From an uncultured Gammaproteobacteria bacterium (GTDB taxonomy: Bacteria > Pseudomonadota > Gammaproteobacteria > Eutrophobiales > Eutrophobiaceae): DNA of 64,000 nt. The translations under genes were made by a program, and so were the position numbers. Each line of letters opens with the position of its first letter. The first letter of the stretch is position 1. The notes under the pieces were generated by a model. It was not told the DNA's origin, made no database searches, and saw only the letters and a program-made list of their open reading frames with translations. The stretch is taken from the NCBI GenBank assembly GCA_951812995.1, contig CATOTD010000002.1, positions 1 to 64,000 on the forward strand. The letters are read 5' to 3'. Below are positions 52,676 to 61,698 of the stretch, one piece after another.

Positions 52676-53747
52676 TGAGTGCCTCAGGATTATTGACTAA
52701 TCCACCTTCAAGAAATGAAACACTATAACCACGTTCAGCTAATAAAAACGCACCTGTTGAACTGCGTCCCCCAGTATCGCAATAAAGCACATAATTACCT
52801 GCGGGATCTAATTTGTCTGTCTGTTGACGTAAGGACATCAATGGAATATTGATGCTACTCTTGATCGATCCTTCTTCATATTCATTCGGAAACCGGACAT
52901 CCAACCATTTAGCACCTTGCTCAACCAACACTTTTGCATCGGCAAAGTCCAATGATTGCAATGTTGGGTTCTTTATCAACTCAATGAATGTATCTTTCGC
53001 AAGTCGCATCAGGACACCATCAGTCAGCATGGTAACCGTTGCATTACGCTTTGCATTTGAAATCAATGCCTCTTCACCAAAACTGTCACCACTTTTTAAT
53101 TCGGCTAATTTTATATCATCACTCTTGGATGACAGTTTCCTTGATACTGCACACCGCCCTTCTGAAATAATGTAATAATGTTTGCCTGGCTCACCTTCAG
53201 AGATAACAACATCTCCAGCTTTGTATTCCATGGGTTCTAACAAAGCAAAGAGCTGGTGAATGTTCGCCATAGGTATTTTGGAGAATAATTCCGATTGCAA
53301 CATCTGCGTCATCCAATCAATGTCATCGCCATCAACCTCATCAGCCTGTATGCCGGATACAGAGATTCCTCCAGAGAGAGTTATCGCCTCTTGCGCAAGC
53401 AAAATAAGCTGATCAAGCGCATTGCGTTCAATCAACAAAACCTTCAGCGGCGTATTTGCTTTTGCTGAAAATTGTCGTGGTTGTAGCTGAGCCAGCGCAT
53501 ACTTACCTCTGTCACTGCCACTTTGGATTATGCTACTGGGCTGTGTATCCGCTTGTAGTTCAATTTCACCTTCCAACAGATAATAAGAATAGTTGTCTTT
53601 ATCGCCCTGCTTGAAGATATATTTCGATTCTTTGACCTCCATGACCTGCGCGCATTCGAGCAGTTTTTCTTGCATATTTTCAGATAGCTCATTGATTGGT
53701 ATAAGATCTTTAATCTGCTCATGCAACTGTTTATTTATTTCCGACAT
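52668..53747 (-). CDS. Two cyclic-nucleotide-binding domains fused to a rhodanese domain
   Basis: A 359-residue cytoplasmic protein. Two CRP-like cNMP-binding domains lie at about residues 20-125 and 145-260. The second keeps the phosphate-cassette motif as SGDSFGEEALISNAKRNATV; the first is degenerate there. The C-terminus from about 262 is a rhodanese domain (WLDVRFPNEYEEGSIKSSIN) with active-site Cys in YCDTGGRSST. There is no DNA-binding helix-turn-helix, so it is not a CRP-type transcription factor. A cAMP/cGMP-controlled sulfur-transfer or sensor role is plausible. It precedes the small ORF and fae on the same strand. Confidence 0.88.
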   Translation of the reverse strand: MSEINKQLHEQIKDLIPINELSENMQEKLLECAQVMEVKESKYIFKQGDKDNYSYYLLEGEIELQADTQPSSIIQSGSDRGKYALAQLQPRQFSAKANTPLKVLLIERNALDQLILLAQEAITLSGGISVSGIQADEVDGDDIDWMTQMLQSELFSKIPMANIHQLFALLEPMEYKAGDVVISEGEPGKHYYIISEGRCAVSRKLSSKSDDIKLAELKSGDSFGEEALISNAKRNATVTMLTDGVLMRLAKDTFIELIKNPTLQSLDFADAKVLVEQGAKWLDVRFPNEYEEGSIKSSINIPLMSLRQQTDKLDPAGNYVLYCDTGGRSSTGAFLLAERGYSVSFLEGGLVNNPEALSV

Positions 53748-54119
53748 CGTTCTTAGTGGTTATAAAAATAGGCTATAAATTTTATATTAAATTTAGTCAA
53801 CACTGACTTTCAGATATCATGACAAGGTTGATAATATGATTTTTTAATGTATCTCAATGATACGTGATAAGAATAAATTGTAGGCTGTGTGCCTATTAAT
53901 GACAATTCATTCCAACCCTCCTAATTGCTTAACGTTAGCAGATGATTATGCGTTACCTTTCTAAGATTGCGAATGTTTTAAATCCAGGTTGCTGGCCAAG
54001 TTGCTGAGCATATTCATGTATAGTACTGGAAATTAGACGACTTTGATATGTCACAAAATCGTCCGTGCAAACCGAATTACCCAATTATATAAGAAAAAAG
54101 GAATTATGTATTTAACTTG
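53748..54119. other. 372-bp intergenic stretch
   Basis: Lies upstream of the cNMP/rhodanese gene and ends at the outer end of IS copy C3 (54120). It is A+T-rich and probably holds the promoter of the cNMP/rhodanese-fae group. I saw no gene, tRNA or strong hairpin. Confidence 0.5.
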
Positions 54120-55491
54120 GAGCTATTGTCAAAAGTAGTGTCTAACAAGTTAATCATGCGGCTGCCTTGTCGTTCTCAGTGACCTCGATTCCATCTTTAA
54201 GCTTCACGCCTTCAATCACCTTTGCCAAGTGTCTGAAGCCTCTCAATTTGCGCCAGGAATCTTCGGCGCATAATCCCATCTTGTAGATCATCGTCAGCAT
54301 CGTAATCCGCGTGACACAACCTTTGGCCTGGCGTGTTCTATGCCGGATTGTCGCAAAGCTCGACGGGGTGACATTCGTTGTCCTGATGTGGCTCCAGTGC
54401 TCTGCTGGAAAGTCATAAAATGCCAGCAACGCATCACGGTCTTTCGATAAGCATGCCACTGCCTTGGGATACTTTGCGCCGAAACGTTCCTCAAAGTCAT
54501 CGAACACCTGCCCTGCGTCAACGCGGCCCTCTGCCATCCAGACCCTGCTTTGCTTTCTCCTGAACAGACTTGGGCAGATAGTTCAGCACATTGCCGGTCT
54601 TGTGCATCCAACAACGTTGCACATCAGTCTCTGGATACACTGCCTCAAGGGCTGCCCAGAAACCCAAAGCACCATCGCCAATGGCCAGCTTTGGGGCTAC
54701 CCCAAGCCTCTTTGTTGCAACGACAACAACACTGCTCGCCAGCGCTGTTTCGATTCCCTGACACCCTCTTCAATCGACATAAAATGCTTCTGACCGCGAC
54801 TGTTCACGCCGATGATGACCAGGCAACACAATCAACCATCGTCACCTCGAAGACCACTGTAGATGCCATCAGTCCAGATATAGACCCATTCATCAGACAC
54901 GGAACGTGTACACCATTGCTTGTATGTAGCTTCCCATTGCCGTTTCAAACGACCCACGACATTGGCCGACAGCCCTTTAGCCTCCAGTCCGACAATCGCT
55001 TCCAGTGCACTTTGCATCTGACCACTCGAAACACCTTTCAAATAAAGCCAGGGAATCGCCGCATCCAGGGTCGCTGTGCGCCGGATGTAGGGCGGTACAA
55101 CCAGAGATTGAAAGCTCTCTGGCGTACCTTCACGGCTACGGATATTGGGCACCTCGACGCTGACCTTGCCAACCCCGATGATGATCTCTCGTTCTGGATG
55201 ATGGCCACTGCGGACAACGCGCTGGCGTACGTCAGCCGTTTTTTGATCATCATAATGCCTCATCAACTCATCTGGCTCTACCTGGACAGCTTCGGTGATT
55301 AACTGCTTCGCACCAGATCTGAGTAACTCTGTCAGTGGATCAATGCCCTCTGGTGTACCCAGATCAATCACAGTATCTTTTGTCATGTGTGGCGTACTCC
55401 TCTTGTTACTTTTGATTGCTAGACAAAACCGATTCCAGCAAGATACGCCGCATACTTCAACCTATTCAGACCCCAGATTCGGTTATAACTC
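54120..55491 (-). mobile_element. IS256-family element, copy C3 (1372 bp, fullest C copy)
   Basis: Bounded by GAGCTATTGTC at 54120 and the complement of GAGTTATAACCG at 55491. On the reverse strand the transposase starts at ATG 55386 and reads to TGA 54832, the same CGA-to-TGA change as in C2. It continues in frame as LCCLVIIGVNSRGQKHFMSI through LAIGDGALGFWAALEAVYPE and ends in another frame (KYPKAVACLSKDRDALLAFY, PAEHWSHIRTTN) after a deletion near 54540. GAG is kept where C1 and C2 have TAG. The right side borders the cut end of D2. No target duplication is visible. Confidence 0.85.
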
Positions 55492-56287
55492 TTTGCGGGT
55501 AGACGGTATTGATGAGATCAGGAAAACTCTTGAGTCCGTCAACACAGGCAATCAGGATGTCTCGTACACCGCGGTTATGAAGTTCGGTCAAGACATTGAG
55601 CCAGAACTTAGCACCTTCGTGCTCTGACAGCCACAGCCCTAAAAGCGCTTTGTGCCTGTCCAGGTTCACGCCCAGTGCCAGATAGACAGCCTTGTTGATG
55701 ACTTTCTTGTCCTGGCGGATTTTAACGACTATGCAGTCAAGGTATGCGCTGGGGTATATCAGCACCAGTGGCCGATTGCCACGCAATCACCTTTGCTGTC
55801 ACGCGCAAGAGCAGGCTGGTTGAGACCGCCACGCCCTACATTTCCTGAAACAGCGCGACAATGTCACAGGTGGTATTGCCTTTGGCATAGAGACTGAGAA
55901 TCTTGTCATCCATACCGGTGTAGCGAGATGGGTGTTGCTTGACCAGTGCTGGCACCAAGCTACCCTTTCTGTCGCGTGGTGTTTCCAGCTCGAATGCGCC
56001 CTCTTCAGTGCGTAGCATTTTATGACTGCGACCATTGCGGCTATTGGATTTTCCTGCCTACTCATGTCTGGCATAGCCAAGGTGTTCATCGAGCTCGGCA
56101 TTCAGTGCTGCCTCAATGGTTACCCTGGTCAATGCCTGACGGAACGTATACAGGTCTTCTTCGGTTTTGATGCCCCTGGCAGTTTCACGTGCCAGTGACT
56201 TGATTGCTTCGGGTTGCATGTGCTTATCCTCAGCCCCTTCAGGGTAATAATCAATGATAAGCAGTTACACAGTTCTTGGGACTATCT
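55492..56287 (-). mobile_element. IS256-family element, copy D2 (5' part)
   Basis: The terminal repeat, complement of AGATAGTCCCAAGAACTGTG, ends at 56287. The transposase N-terminal half on the reverse strand has the same two TAG codons and frameshift as D1 and D3. It continues to DILIACVDGLKSFPDLINTV with the second Asp, then is cut at 55492 by C3. The first 640 bp from 56287 inward read as an exact reverse complement of D3 (4241-4880). The IS end also replaces the last codons of the desaturase gene. Confidence 0.82.
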
Positions 56288-57462
56288 CCGGCTGGTTGCA
56301 AAGTATAAATCCTGATATTCCGCGAAAACTCTTCTAAGGCATCTATGCCGGTCTGCTCGGCCTGATGACACCATTCTTGTAGTTGTTTCACCAAGGATTC
56401 CCGCGTTGCTGATTTCTCTTCCCAGATAGCTTGCAAGCGTTGTTTGAACTCATAGACTTCTTTCAGGGCATCACTTTGCGCAAGGATATTTTCCAGATAC
56501 GCACGGGCACTTGCATCCATCAGCATATCCGCCCGACTCAGCAGTTTACGGCGATGGCGCAATAATTTTCTCTTGGCGGTATTCGCCTTGCGCATTTCTT
56601 GTTTATAAACAGCATTGATCACTTCATGGGCATAATCAGACAGCACATGCCATCGATTAGAAATAACTGCGCTGACGGTATCATAATCAATCAATGGGCT
56701 ATCGCTGTTGAGTATCGGCCTTGGCGCAATTTTCCGCACCCTGGCCAATCCCACCAGACTCAACATCCGAATGTACTGCCAGCCTAGATCAAACTCCCAC
56801 GGCTTACTGGAAAATTTCGCGGAGCTGGCAAAGGCGTGGTGATTGTTATGCAATTCTTCGCCACCAATAAAAATTCCGATAGGCATAATATTGGTCGAGG
56901 CATCCGCTGATTCAAAATTCCGATAACCGTACCAATGCCCAACACCATTGATCACGCCCGCTGCAAAAAAAGGAAACCAGGCCATTTGTAGTGCCCATAT
57001 AGAGACACCCAAAACACCAAACAACAGAAAATTGATAATCAATAAACTTACAATACCGAGGTTGGTAAATTTGCTATAGAGCTTTTGTTCTATCCAATCA
57101 TCGGGCGCATCGCGTCCATATTGATCGAGGGTTTGCTGATTCATGGTTTCCGCTTTATATAACGCCAGACCATGCCACAAGACCTGATTGATCCCGACCA
57201 TGACCGGACTATGTGGATCAGCATCAGTTTCAACCTTGGCGTGATGCTTGCGATGGACACCCACCCATTCGCGGGTCACCATGCCCGTTGTAAACCATAA
57301 CCAAAATCGAAAAAAATGGCACGCTATGGGGTGTAAATCCAGTGCATGATGTGCTTGATAACGATGCAGATAAATCGTAACCGCCGCGACTGTTATATGC
57401 GTTAATCCCAGCAAGACCAGAATGTAGCCCCACCAGGGCAGGCTGATCAAACCATTCAACAT
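56251..57462 (-). CDS. Acyl-CoA / fatty acid desaturase with IS-derived C-terminus
   Basis: A 403-residue membrane-bound desaturase of the stearoyl-CoA delta-9 type. The three His boxes are HRYQAHH (about residue 33), HRKHH (about 70) and HNNHH (about 205), which bind the di-iron centre. Hydrophobic helices lie at about 10-30, 145-190. The C-terminal 170 residues are charged and helical (RKANTAKRKLLRHRRKLLSR, LLSRADMLMDASARAYLENI). It introduces double bonds into membrane fatty acids. The last dozen residues (GDSPKNCVTAYH) and the stop come from the end of IS copy D2. The enzyme core is intact, so it is probably still active. Confidence 0.88.
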   Translation of the reverse strand: MLNGLISLPWWGYILVLLGLTHITVAAVTIYLHRYQAHHALDLHPIACHFFRFWLWFTTGMVTREWVGVHRKHHAKVETDADPHSPVMVGINQVLWHGLALYKAETMNQQTLDQYGRDAPDDWIEQKLYSKFTNLGIVSLLIINFLLFGVLGVSIWALQMAWFPFFAAGVINGVGHWYGYRNFESADASTNIMPIGIFIGGEELHNNHHAFASSAKFSSKPWEFDLGWQYIRMLSLVGLARVRKIAPRPILNSDSPLIDYDTVSAVISNRWHVLSDYAHEVINAVYKQEMRKANTAKRKLLRHRRKLLSRADMLMDASARAYLENILAQSDALKEVYEFKQRLQAIWEEKSATRESLVKQLQEWCHQAEQTGIDALEEFSRNIRIYTLQPAGDSPKNCVTAYH

Positions 57463-57616
57463 TTCCTAGTACCTCCCGCTTATATAATTATAATTGCCAG
57501 CTACGCTAGTGTAATCGAAATGTACGATCTACGCCCGTAATATGCCGCCCTGATGCTAAAAAACATGCAGGAAAGATGCTTGCAAGTCATACAATTATAA
57601 GAATAATAAGCGACCA

Positions 57617-58579
57617 ATGGAAAATGAAATACTTATATCAGTGCAGGAATTATCACGCTTTTACGGACCACAACGCGCTATGGAAAACGTCAGTTTTAAT
57701 GTCCATCGCGGTGAAATCCTCGGTTTTCTCGGGCCAAACGGTGCTGGCAAATCAACGACCATGCAGGTTATTTGTGGCGTATTGGCCGCCAACCATGGTG
57801 CGGTTAGCATCGCCGGGCATGACATTCATGAAGCACCACGGCTGGCAAAACAACATATAGGTTTTTTACCAGAACAGCCGCCGCTGTATAACGATCTGAC
57901 GATTGATGAATACTTGCACTACGCCGCAAGATTACGGGGTATCAGGTCGGCCGCCGTTACTGCCGCGACGGCTATTGCCAAGCAACGCTGCGGACTCGAA
58001 ACATCTGGCGCACGGCTGATAGCCAATCTGTCCAAGGGTTATAAACAGCGTGTCGGCATTGCCCAGGCAATCATTCACTCGCCATCGGTCATTATACTTG
58101 ATGAACCGACGGCAGGCCTAGACCCGATACAGATCCGGGAAATAAGGGCGTTAATGCGCGCGCTCGGTAAAGACCACAGCGTCATATTGTCAACGCATAT
58201 CCTATCGGAAGTACAAAGCCTGTGTGACCGCGTCCTGATCATAAACCAGGGCCGCATCGTCCTGGATCAGCCGCTGGCTCAAATAGACACTAATAACGGC
58301 CTGCCAAGTGGCATAGAGGTTAGCCTACACACGCCACCCGCAGTGGACACATTGCTAGGCCTAGACGGTGTCGCCTCGGTGACCCGCATCACTGAAGACA
58401 CCTTGCGCATAGACTTTCATCCCGCTGTTAATGCGACGGATGCAATCATTGCCAAAGCCGTGGCAGATGGCTGGGGTTTATACAAACTCAATACCAGCGG
58501 CACATCGCTCGAGACGGTCTTCATGCAGCTGACGGCGGGCGATAATGAAGCGCACGTAGACGCAGAGGATGCAGCATGA
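57617..58579 (+). CDS. ABC transporter ATP-binding protein (GldA-like)
   Basis: A 320-residue ATPase. Walker A is GPNGAGKST (about residue 43), the Q-loop is LPEQPPLYNDLTI, the signature is LSKGYKQRVGIAQ, Walker B is SVIILDEPTAGLDP and the H-loop is STHILSEVQ. The C-terminal 90 residues are the regulatory extension usual in ABC-2 exporters. With the two following genes it makes a GldA-GldF-GldG-like complex. In gliding Bacteroidetes this complex serves motility; in proteobacteria the role is unknown. Its 3' end (134 bp) is duplicated in tandem just downstream. Confidence 0.92.
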   Translation: MENEILISVQELSRFYGPQRAMENVSFNVHRGEILGFLGPNGAGKSTTMQVICGVLAANHGAVSIAGHDIHEAPRLAKQHIGFLPEQPPLYNDLTIDEYLHYAARLRGIRSAAVTAATAIAKQRCGLETSGARLIANLSKGYKQRVGIAQAIIHSPSVIILDEPTAGLDPIQIREIRALMRALGKDHSVILSTHILSEVQSLCDRVLIINQGRIVLDQPLAQIDTNNGLPSGIEVSLHTPPAVDTLLGLDGVASVTRITEDTLRIDFHPAVNATDAIIAKAVADGWGLYKLNTSGTSLETVFMQLTAGDNEAHVDAEDAA

Positions 58580-58584
58580 TCCGT
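58451..58584 (+). repeat. 134-bp tandem duplication, unit 1 (3' end of ABC ATPase gene)
   Basis: Unit 1 covers the last 43 codons of the ATPase gene plus ATGATCCGT. It matches unit 2 (58585-58718) at all but seven positions. Confidence 0.9.
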
Positions 58585-58713
58585 GCCAAAGCCGTGGCAG
58601 ATGGTTGGGGTTTATACAAACTCAATGCCAGCGGCACATCACTTGAGACGGTCTTCATGCGGCTGACGGCGGGCGATAATGAAGCCCACGTAGACGCAGA
58701 GGATGCGGCATGA
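58576..58713 (+). CDS. 45-residue mini-ORF made by the tandem duplication
   Basis: ATG 58576 overlaps the ATPase stop (ATGA), and its own TGA (58711-58713) overlaps the permease ATG 58710 in the same ATGA way. The peptide MIRAKAVADGWGLYKLNASG... repeats the ATPase C-terminus in the original frame. Of seven base differences between the units, five are silent in this frame and two change residues (T to A, Q to R). So the peptide may be translated and coupled; it could be just a linker that keeps the permease translated. Confidence 0.4.
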   Translation: MIRAKAVADGWGLYKLNASGTSLETVFMRLTAGDNEAHVDAEDAA

Positions 58714-58718
58714 TCCGT
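58585..58718 (+). repeat. 134-bp tandem duplication, unit 2
   Basis: Second unit, lying between the ATPase and the permease genes. It carries the new ATGA junction with the permease gene. Confidence 0.9.
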
Positions 58719-59456
58719 ACGATAGGTCTAATCGCTGGCAATGAGTTACGCCGTCTGTTCAAGTCGCAGCTAGCCTGGGTCATGCTTGCTGTTGTGCAAT
58801 TACTGTTGGCCATCTTCTTCTATCTATTGTTGGCGCAGTATATGCAGCCGTCGGCGGCGAGTGCGGGATTAACGGCGGTTGTGGTCTCCGGCCTGTATCA
58901 GATTGCCGGTGTTGTCATGCTACTGGTGTCGCCACTGCTGACCATGCGCTTAGTAACGGAAGAGCGGCGCTACGGCACGCTAAAATTATTGCTGTCATCA
59001 CCCGTTAGCATCACTGAATTAGTGCTTGGTAAGTATGTTGGCATAATGGTTTTTTATTGTTTGATGCTGCTTATGATCAGTTTGATGCCCGCCTCGTTAG
59101 CTTTTGGTACACAACTCGACCTCGGACAAATTGCGGCGGGCTTAATCGGCGTGTTACTGTTGCTGTCGGCATTCGCGGCTATCGGTTTGTTTATTTCATC
59201 ATTAACAGATTCACCCGCCATTGCCGCCATCAGCACGTTTGGCGTGCTGTTTTTACTCTGGATCATAAACATTGCCGGCACCAATGCCTCAGCAGGCATG
59301 GCCGCCCTGTTTGCTTATCTGTCATTGCTCAGGCACTACACGCATTTATTGACGGGCGTATTCAATTCTACGGATGTCTTGTTTTATATTATTGTCTCGG
59401 TCTTTTTTATTATATTAAGTATCTGGCGGCTGGATGCTGAACGAACGTATGGTTAA
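58710..59456 (+). CDS. ABC-2 type permease (GldF-like)
   Basis: A 248-residue membrane protein with six hydrophobic helices. The first is WVMLAVVQLLLAIFFYLLL. It has the ABC-2 motif LLTMRLVTEERRYGTLKLLLSSPVSITELVLGKY at about residues 78-111, where the ERRxGT coupling loop meets the ATPase. It is the membrane part of the exporter encoded with the upstream ATPase. ATG 58710 overlaps the stop of the mini-ORF. Substrate unknown. Confidence 0.9.
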   Translation: MIRTIGLIAGNELRRLFKSQLAWVMLAVVQLLLAIFFYLLLAQYMQPSAASAGLTAVVVSGLYQIAGVVMLLVSPLLTMRLVTEERRYGTLKLLLSSPVSITELVLGKYVGIMVFYCLMLLMISLMPASLAFGTQLDLGQIAAGLIGVLLLLSAFAAIGLFISSLTDSPAIAAISTFGVLFLLWIINIAGTNASAGMAALFAYLSLLRHYTHLLTGVFNSTDVLFYIIVSVFFIILSIWRLDAERTYG

Positions 59457-59462
59457 ATTGAT

Positions 59463-60836
59463 ATGTTTGTAACGACCAAGAGCAGGTTAAAAAACCGACT
59501 TAACAGTATAGTCATGTTGTGTCTGTTGACCGTCAGTGTCGCCTTGTTAGCGTGGCTGAGTCATAACCATGCGGTAGAATATGACTGGACGGCAACCGGA
59601 CGACATACCTTGTCGCAGGCGAGTCGTGATCTATTAGCAAAGATGCGGGGCAAGATCGAGATCACCTCCTATGCGCGTGAAAATTCGCAATTACGTGATG
59701 CCGTTAAAAAAATCGTTGGCAAGTATCAACGCCATAAAACCGACATTGTATTGCGTTTTGTGAATCCAGATGCAGTGCCTGATGAGGTGCGTAATCTTGG
59801 TATCAGTGTTGATGGTGAGATGGTCGTACACTATCAGGGGCGCGTTGAGCATGTGAAGTCTGATAAGGAGCAAGTGCTCACTAACGCATTGCAACGATTA
59901 GCACGTAATCAGGAACGCTGGATAGCCTTTGTCGAAGGCCATGGCGAACGCCGTGCCATAGGTGAGGCGAATCACGATATGGGGGAATGGGTTAAACAGC
60001 TATTCAATCAAGGCTATCGTATACAGCCGCTCAACCTTGGTGAAACACCAGTGATCCCAGACAATACGAGCATTCTCGTCATTGTCGGCCCGCGCATTGA
60101 TTATCTCCCGGGTGAAGTAGACATAATTTTGCAATATATAAATCGGGGCGGTAATTTATTATGGTTACATGATCCCGGGCCACTTTATAACCTGGATAGG
60201 CTGGCAGATGCGCTTTCTCTGAATTTTTACCCCGGCGCGATCATTGATTATGCTGGTCAATTAATCGGTATAAACGATCCGACCATAGCACTCATTACCA
60301 AAACCTTATATGCGCCACATGCCATTACCAATGGTTTTGAATTCACAACATTATTCCCTATGGCGGCGGCGATAGAATTATTACCCGCGGATAAATGGAA
60401 TGCTAAAACGTTGCTCGGTACAGGCGATCACACCTGGAACGAGACAGCAAAACTGGAGGGTGAAATAGCCTTTAATGAAGGCAGTGATACACAAGGGCCG
60501 TTAACCATGGGCATCAGTCTGGAACGTGAACTTGACACGGCAGAGGGCGAAGCATTGATTGCTATTCAACAACGCATAGTTGTTATGGGCGATGGCGATT
60601 TCTTGTCGAACACCTATCTTGCCAATAGCGGCAACAACGAATTAGGTACGCGCATAATAAACTGGTTGAGTAGCGATGATGAATTTATCGTCATCCCGCC
60701 CAAAATAGCCAAAGACACGCAATTAAATATTTCACCAACCCTACTAGGTATTACAGGCATAGGCTTTTTGTTTGTCTTGCCGGCACTGTTGCTGGTTATT
60801 GGTATTACTATTGGTCTGCGAAGAAAGAAACAATAA
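59463..60836 (+). CDS. GldG-like ABC-associated protein
   Basis: A 457-residue protein. An N-terminal helix (SIVMLCLLTVSVALLAWLSH) is followed by a large extracytoplasmic domain, then a C-terminal helix (LLGITGIGFLFVLPALLLVIG) with a basic tail RRKKQ. The motifs YDWTATGRHTLSQASRDLL, ERWIAFVEGHGERRA and the flap GDGDFLSNTYLANSGN fit the GldG / ABC_transp_aux family. It probably forms the periplasmic part of the exporter. It starts 6 bp after the permease. Confidence 0.85.
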   Translation: MFVTTKSRLKNRLNSIVMLCLLTVSVALLAWLSHNHAVEYDWTATGRHTLSQASRDLLAKMRGKIEITSYARENSQLRDAVKKIVGKYQRHKTDIVLRFVNPDAVPDEVRNLGISVDGEMVVHYQGRVEHVKSDKEQVLTNALQRLARNQERWIAFVEGHGERRAIGEANHDMGEWVKQLFNQGYRIQPLNLGETPVIPDNTSILVIVGPRIDYLPGEVDIILQYINRGGNLLWLHDPGPLYNLDRLADALSLNFYPGAIIDYAGQLIGINDPTIALITKTLYAPHAITNGFEFTTLFPMAAAIELLPADKWNAKTLLGTGDHTWNETAKLEGEIAFNEGSDTQGPLTMGISLERELDTAEGEALIAIQQRIVVMGDGDFLSNTYLANSGNNELGTRIINWLSSDDEFIVIPPKIAKDTQLNISPTLLGITGIGFLFVLPALLLVIGITIGLRRKKQ

Positions 60837-60837
60837 G

Positions 60838-61698
60838 ATGGATAAGCGTATCTGGGTCAATATCGGCCTGGTTTTCTTTATTATTTTGTTGTCCGCTGTT
60901 TTGTTGCTGACAGAGGATGAAGCGGAACCAACATTACCGCAGATCGCAGATATTGATCCAAAAGATATCAACAAAATCGAAGTATTAAGAAAAGATCGTG
61001 AGAACTTAATTTTTCATAAACAAGGTGCAATCTGGCAGATGCGTTCGCCGCATCAATTCCGCGTCAACAATGCGCGTATCAACGCCATGCTCCGACTATT
61101 AAAGTCGGAATCACACGGCCAGTTAAACCCGACCGCAGTTGATCTGGCGCGCTTTAATCTGGCCGATCCAAGCATTACCATAAAATTCAATGATTATGTT
61201 TTCCAGTTTGGGAATACGGATGCTATCGATCAACGCCGTTATGTCATGTTTGCGGACGTGATTTATCTAACGAACGATTTTCTTTACAAACAACTGACTA
61301 CGAACGCGGCTTTTTTTGCCGATCCAAAAATCTTGCCGGTTGATTTTGCAATCAGTGCGATTCAATTTCCAGAGCATAAAATTGAATTATTGAACGGACA
61401 ATGGCAGTCGCAAACAGGGCTGGACATCAGTCCAGATCAGTTACAGCGGATCGCATATAACTGGAATAATGCTATGGCCATCTCAGTGTCCGCGTATGCC
61501 ACACCTGCGGTTGAATCAAGCATTATCGTCTCCTCTACAAACGGCGACAATATAGCGTTTATGATCGTCTCCAAAGAACCGCATCTGATTCTTGGCCGCA
61601 AAGCATTGGGCATACAGTACCACCTCGGCAGTGATGAGCCCGATAAATTATTATTAAAGGAACAGGCGGCAACACGTGTTTTACCAGCGTCATCATAA
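60838..61698 (+). CDS. DUF4340 domain protein, partner of the GldG-like transporter
   Basis: A 286-residue protein with an N-terminal helix (IGLVFFIILLSAVLLLTED) and an extracytoplasmic part of repeated beta units (IADIDPKDINKIEVLRKDR, VNNARINAMLRLLKSESHG, MFADVIYLTNDFLYKQL). This is the DUF4340 pattern, known downstream of gldG-like genes. The molecular role is not known. ATG 60838 comes one base after the gldG-like stop, and its TAA overlaps the start of mutM (TAATG). Confidence 0.8.
   Translation: MDKRIWVNIGLVFFIILLSAVLLLTEDEAEPTLPQIADIDPKDINKIEVLRKDRENLIFHKQGAIWQMRSPHQFRVNNARINAMLRLLKSESHGQLNPTAVDLARFNLADPSITIKFNDYVFQFGNTDAIDQRRYVMFADVIYLTNDFLYKQLTTNAAFFADPKILPVDFAISAIQFPEHKIELLNGQWQSQTGLDISPDQLQRIAYNWNNAMAISVSAYATPAVESSIIVSSTNGDNIAFMIVSKEPHLILGRKALGIQYHLGSDEPDKLLLKEQAATRVLPASS

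Noticed and set aside
54100..55510. Target-site duplication around IS copy C3
   Set aside because: The flanks differ (ATTTAACTTG and TTTGCGGGTA), and the right flank is the broken end of D2, so the original flanks are lost.
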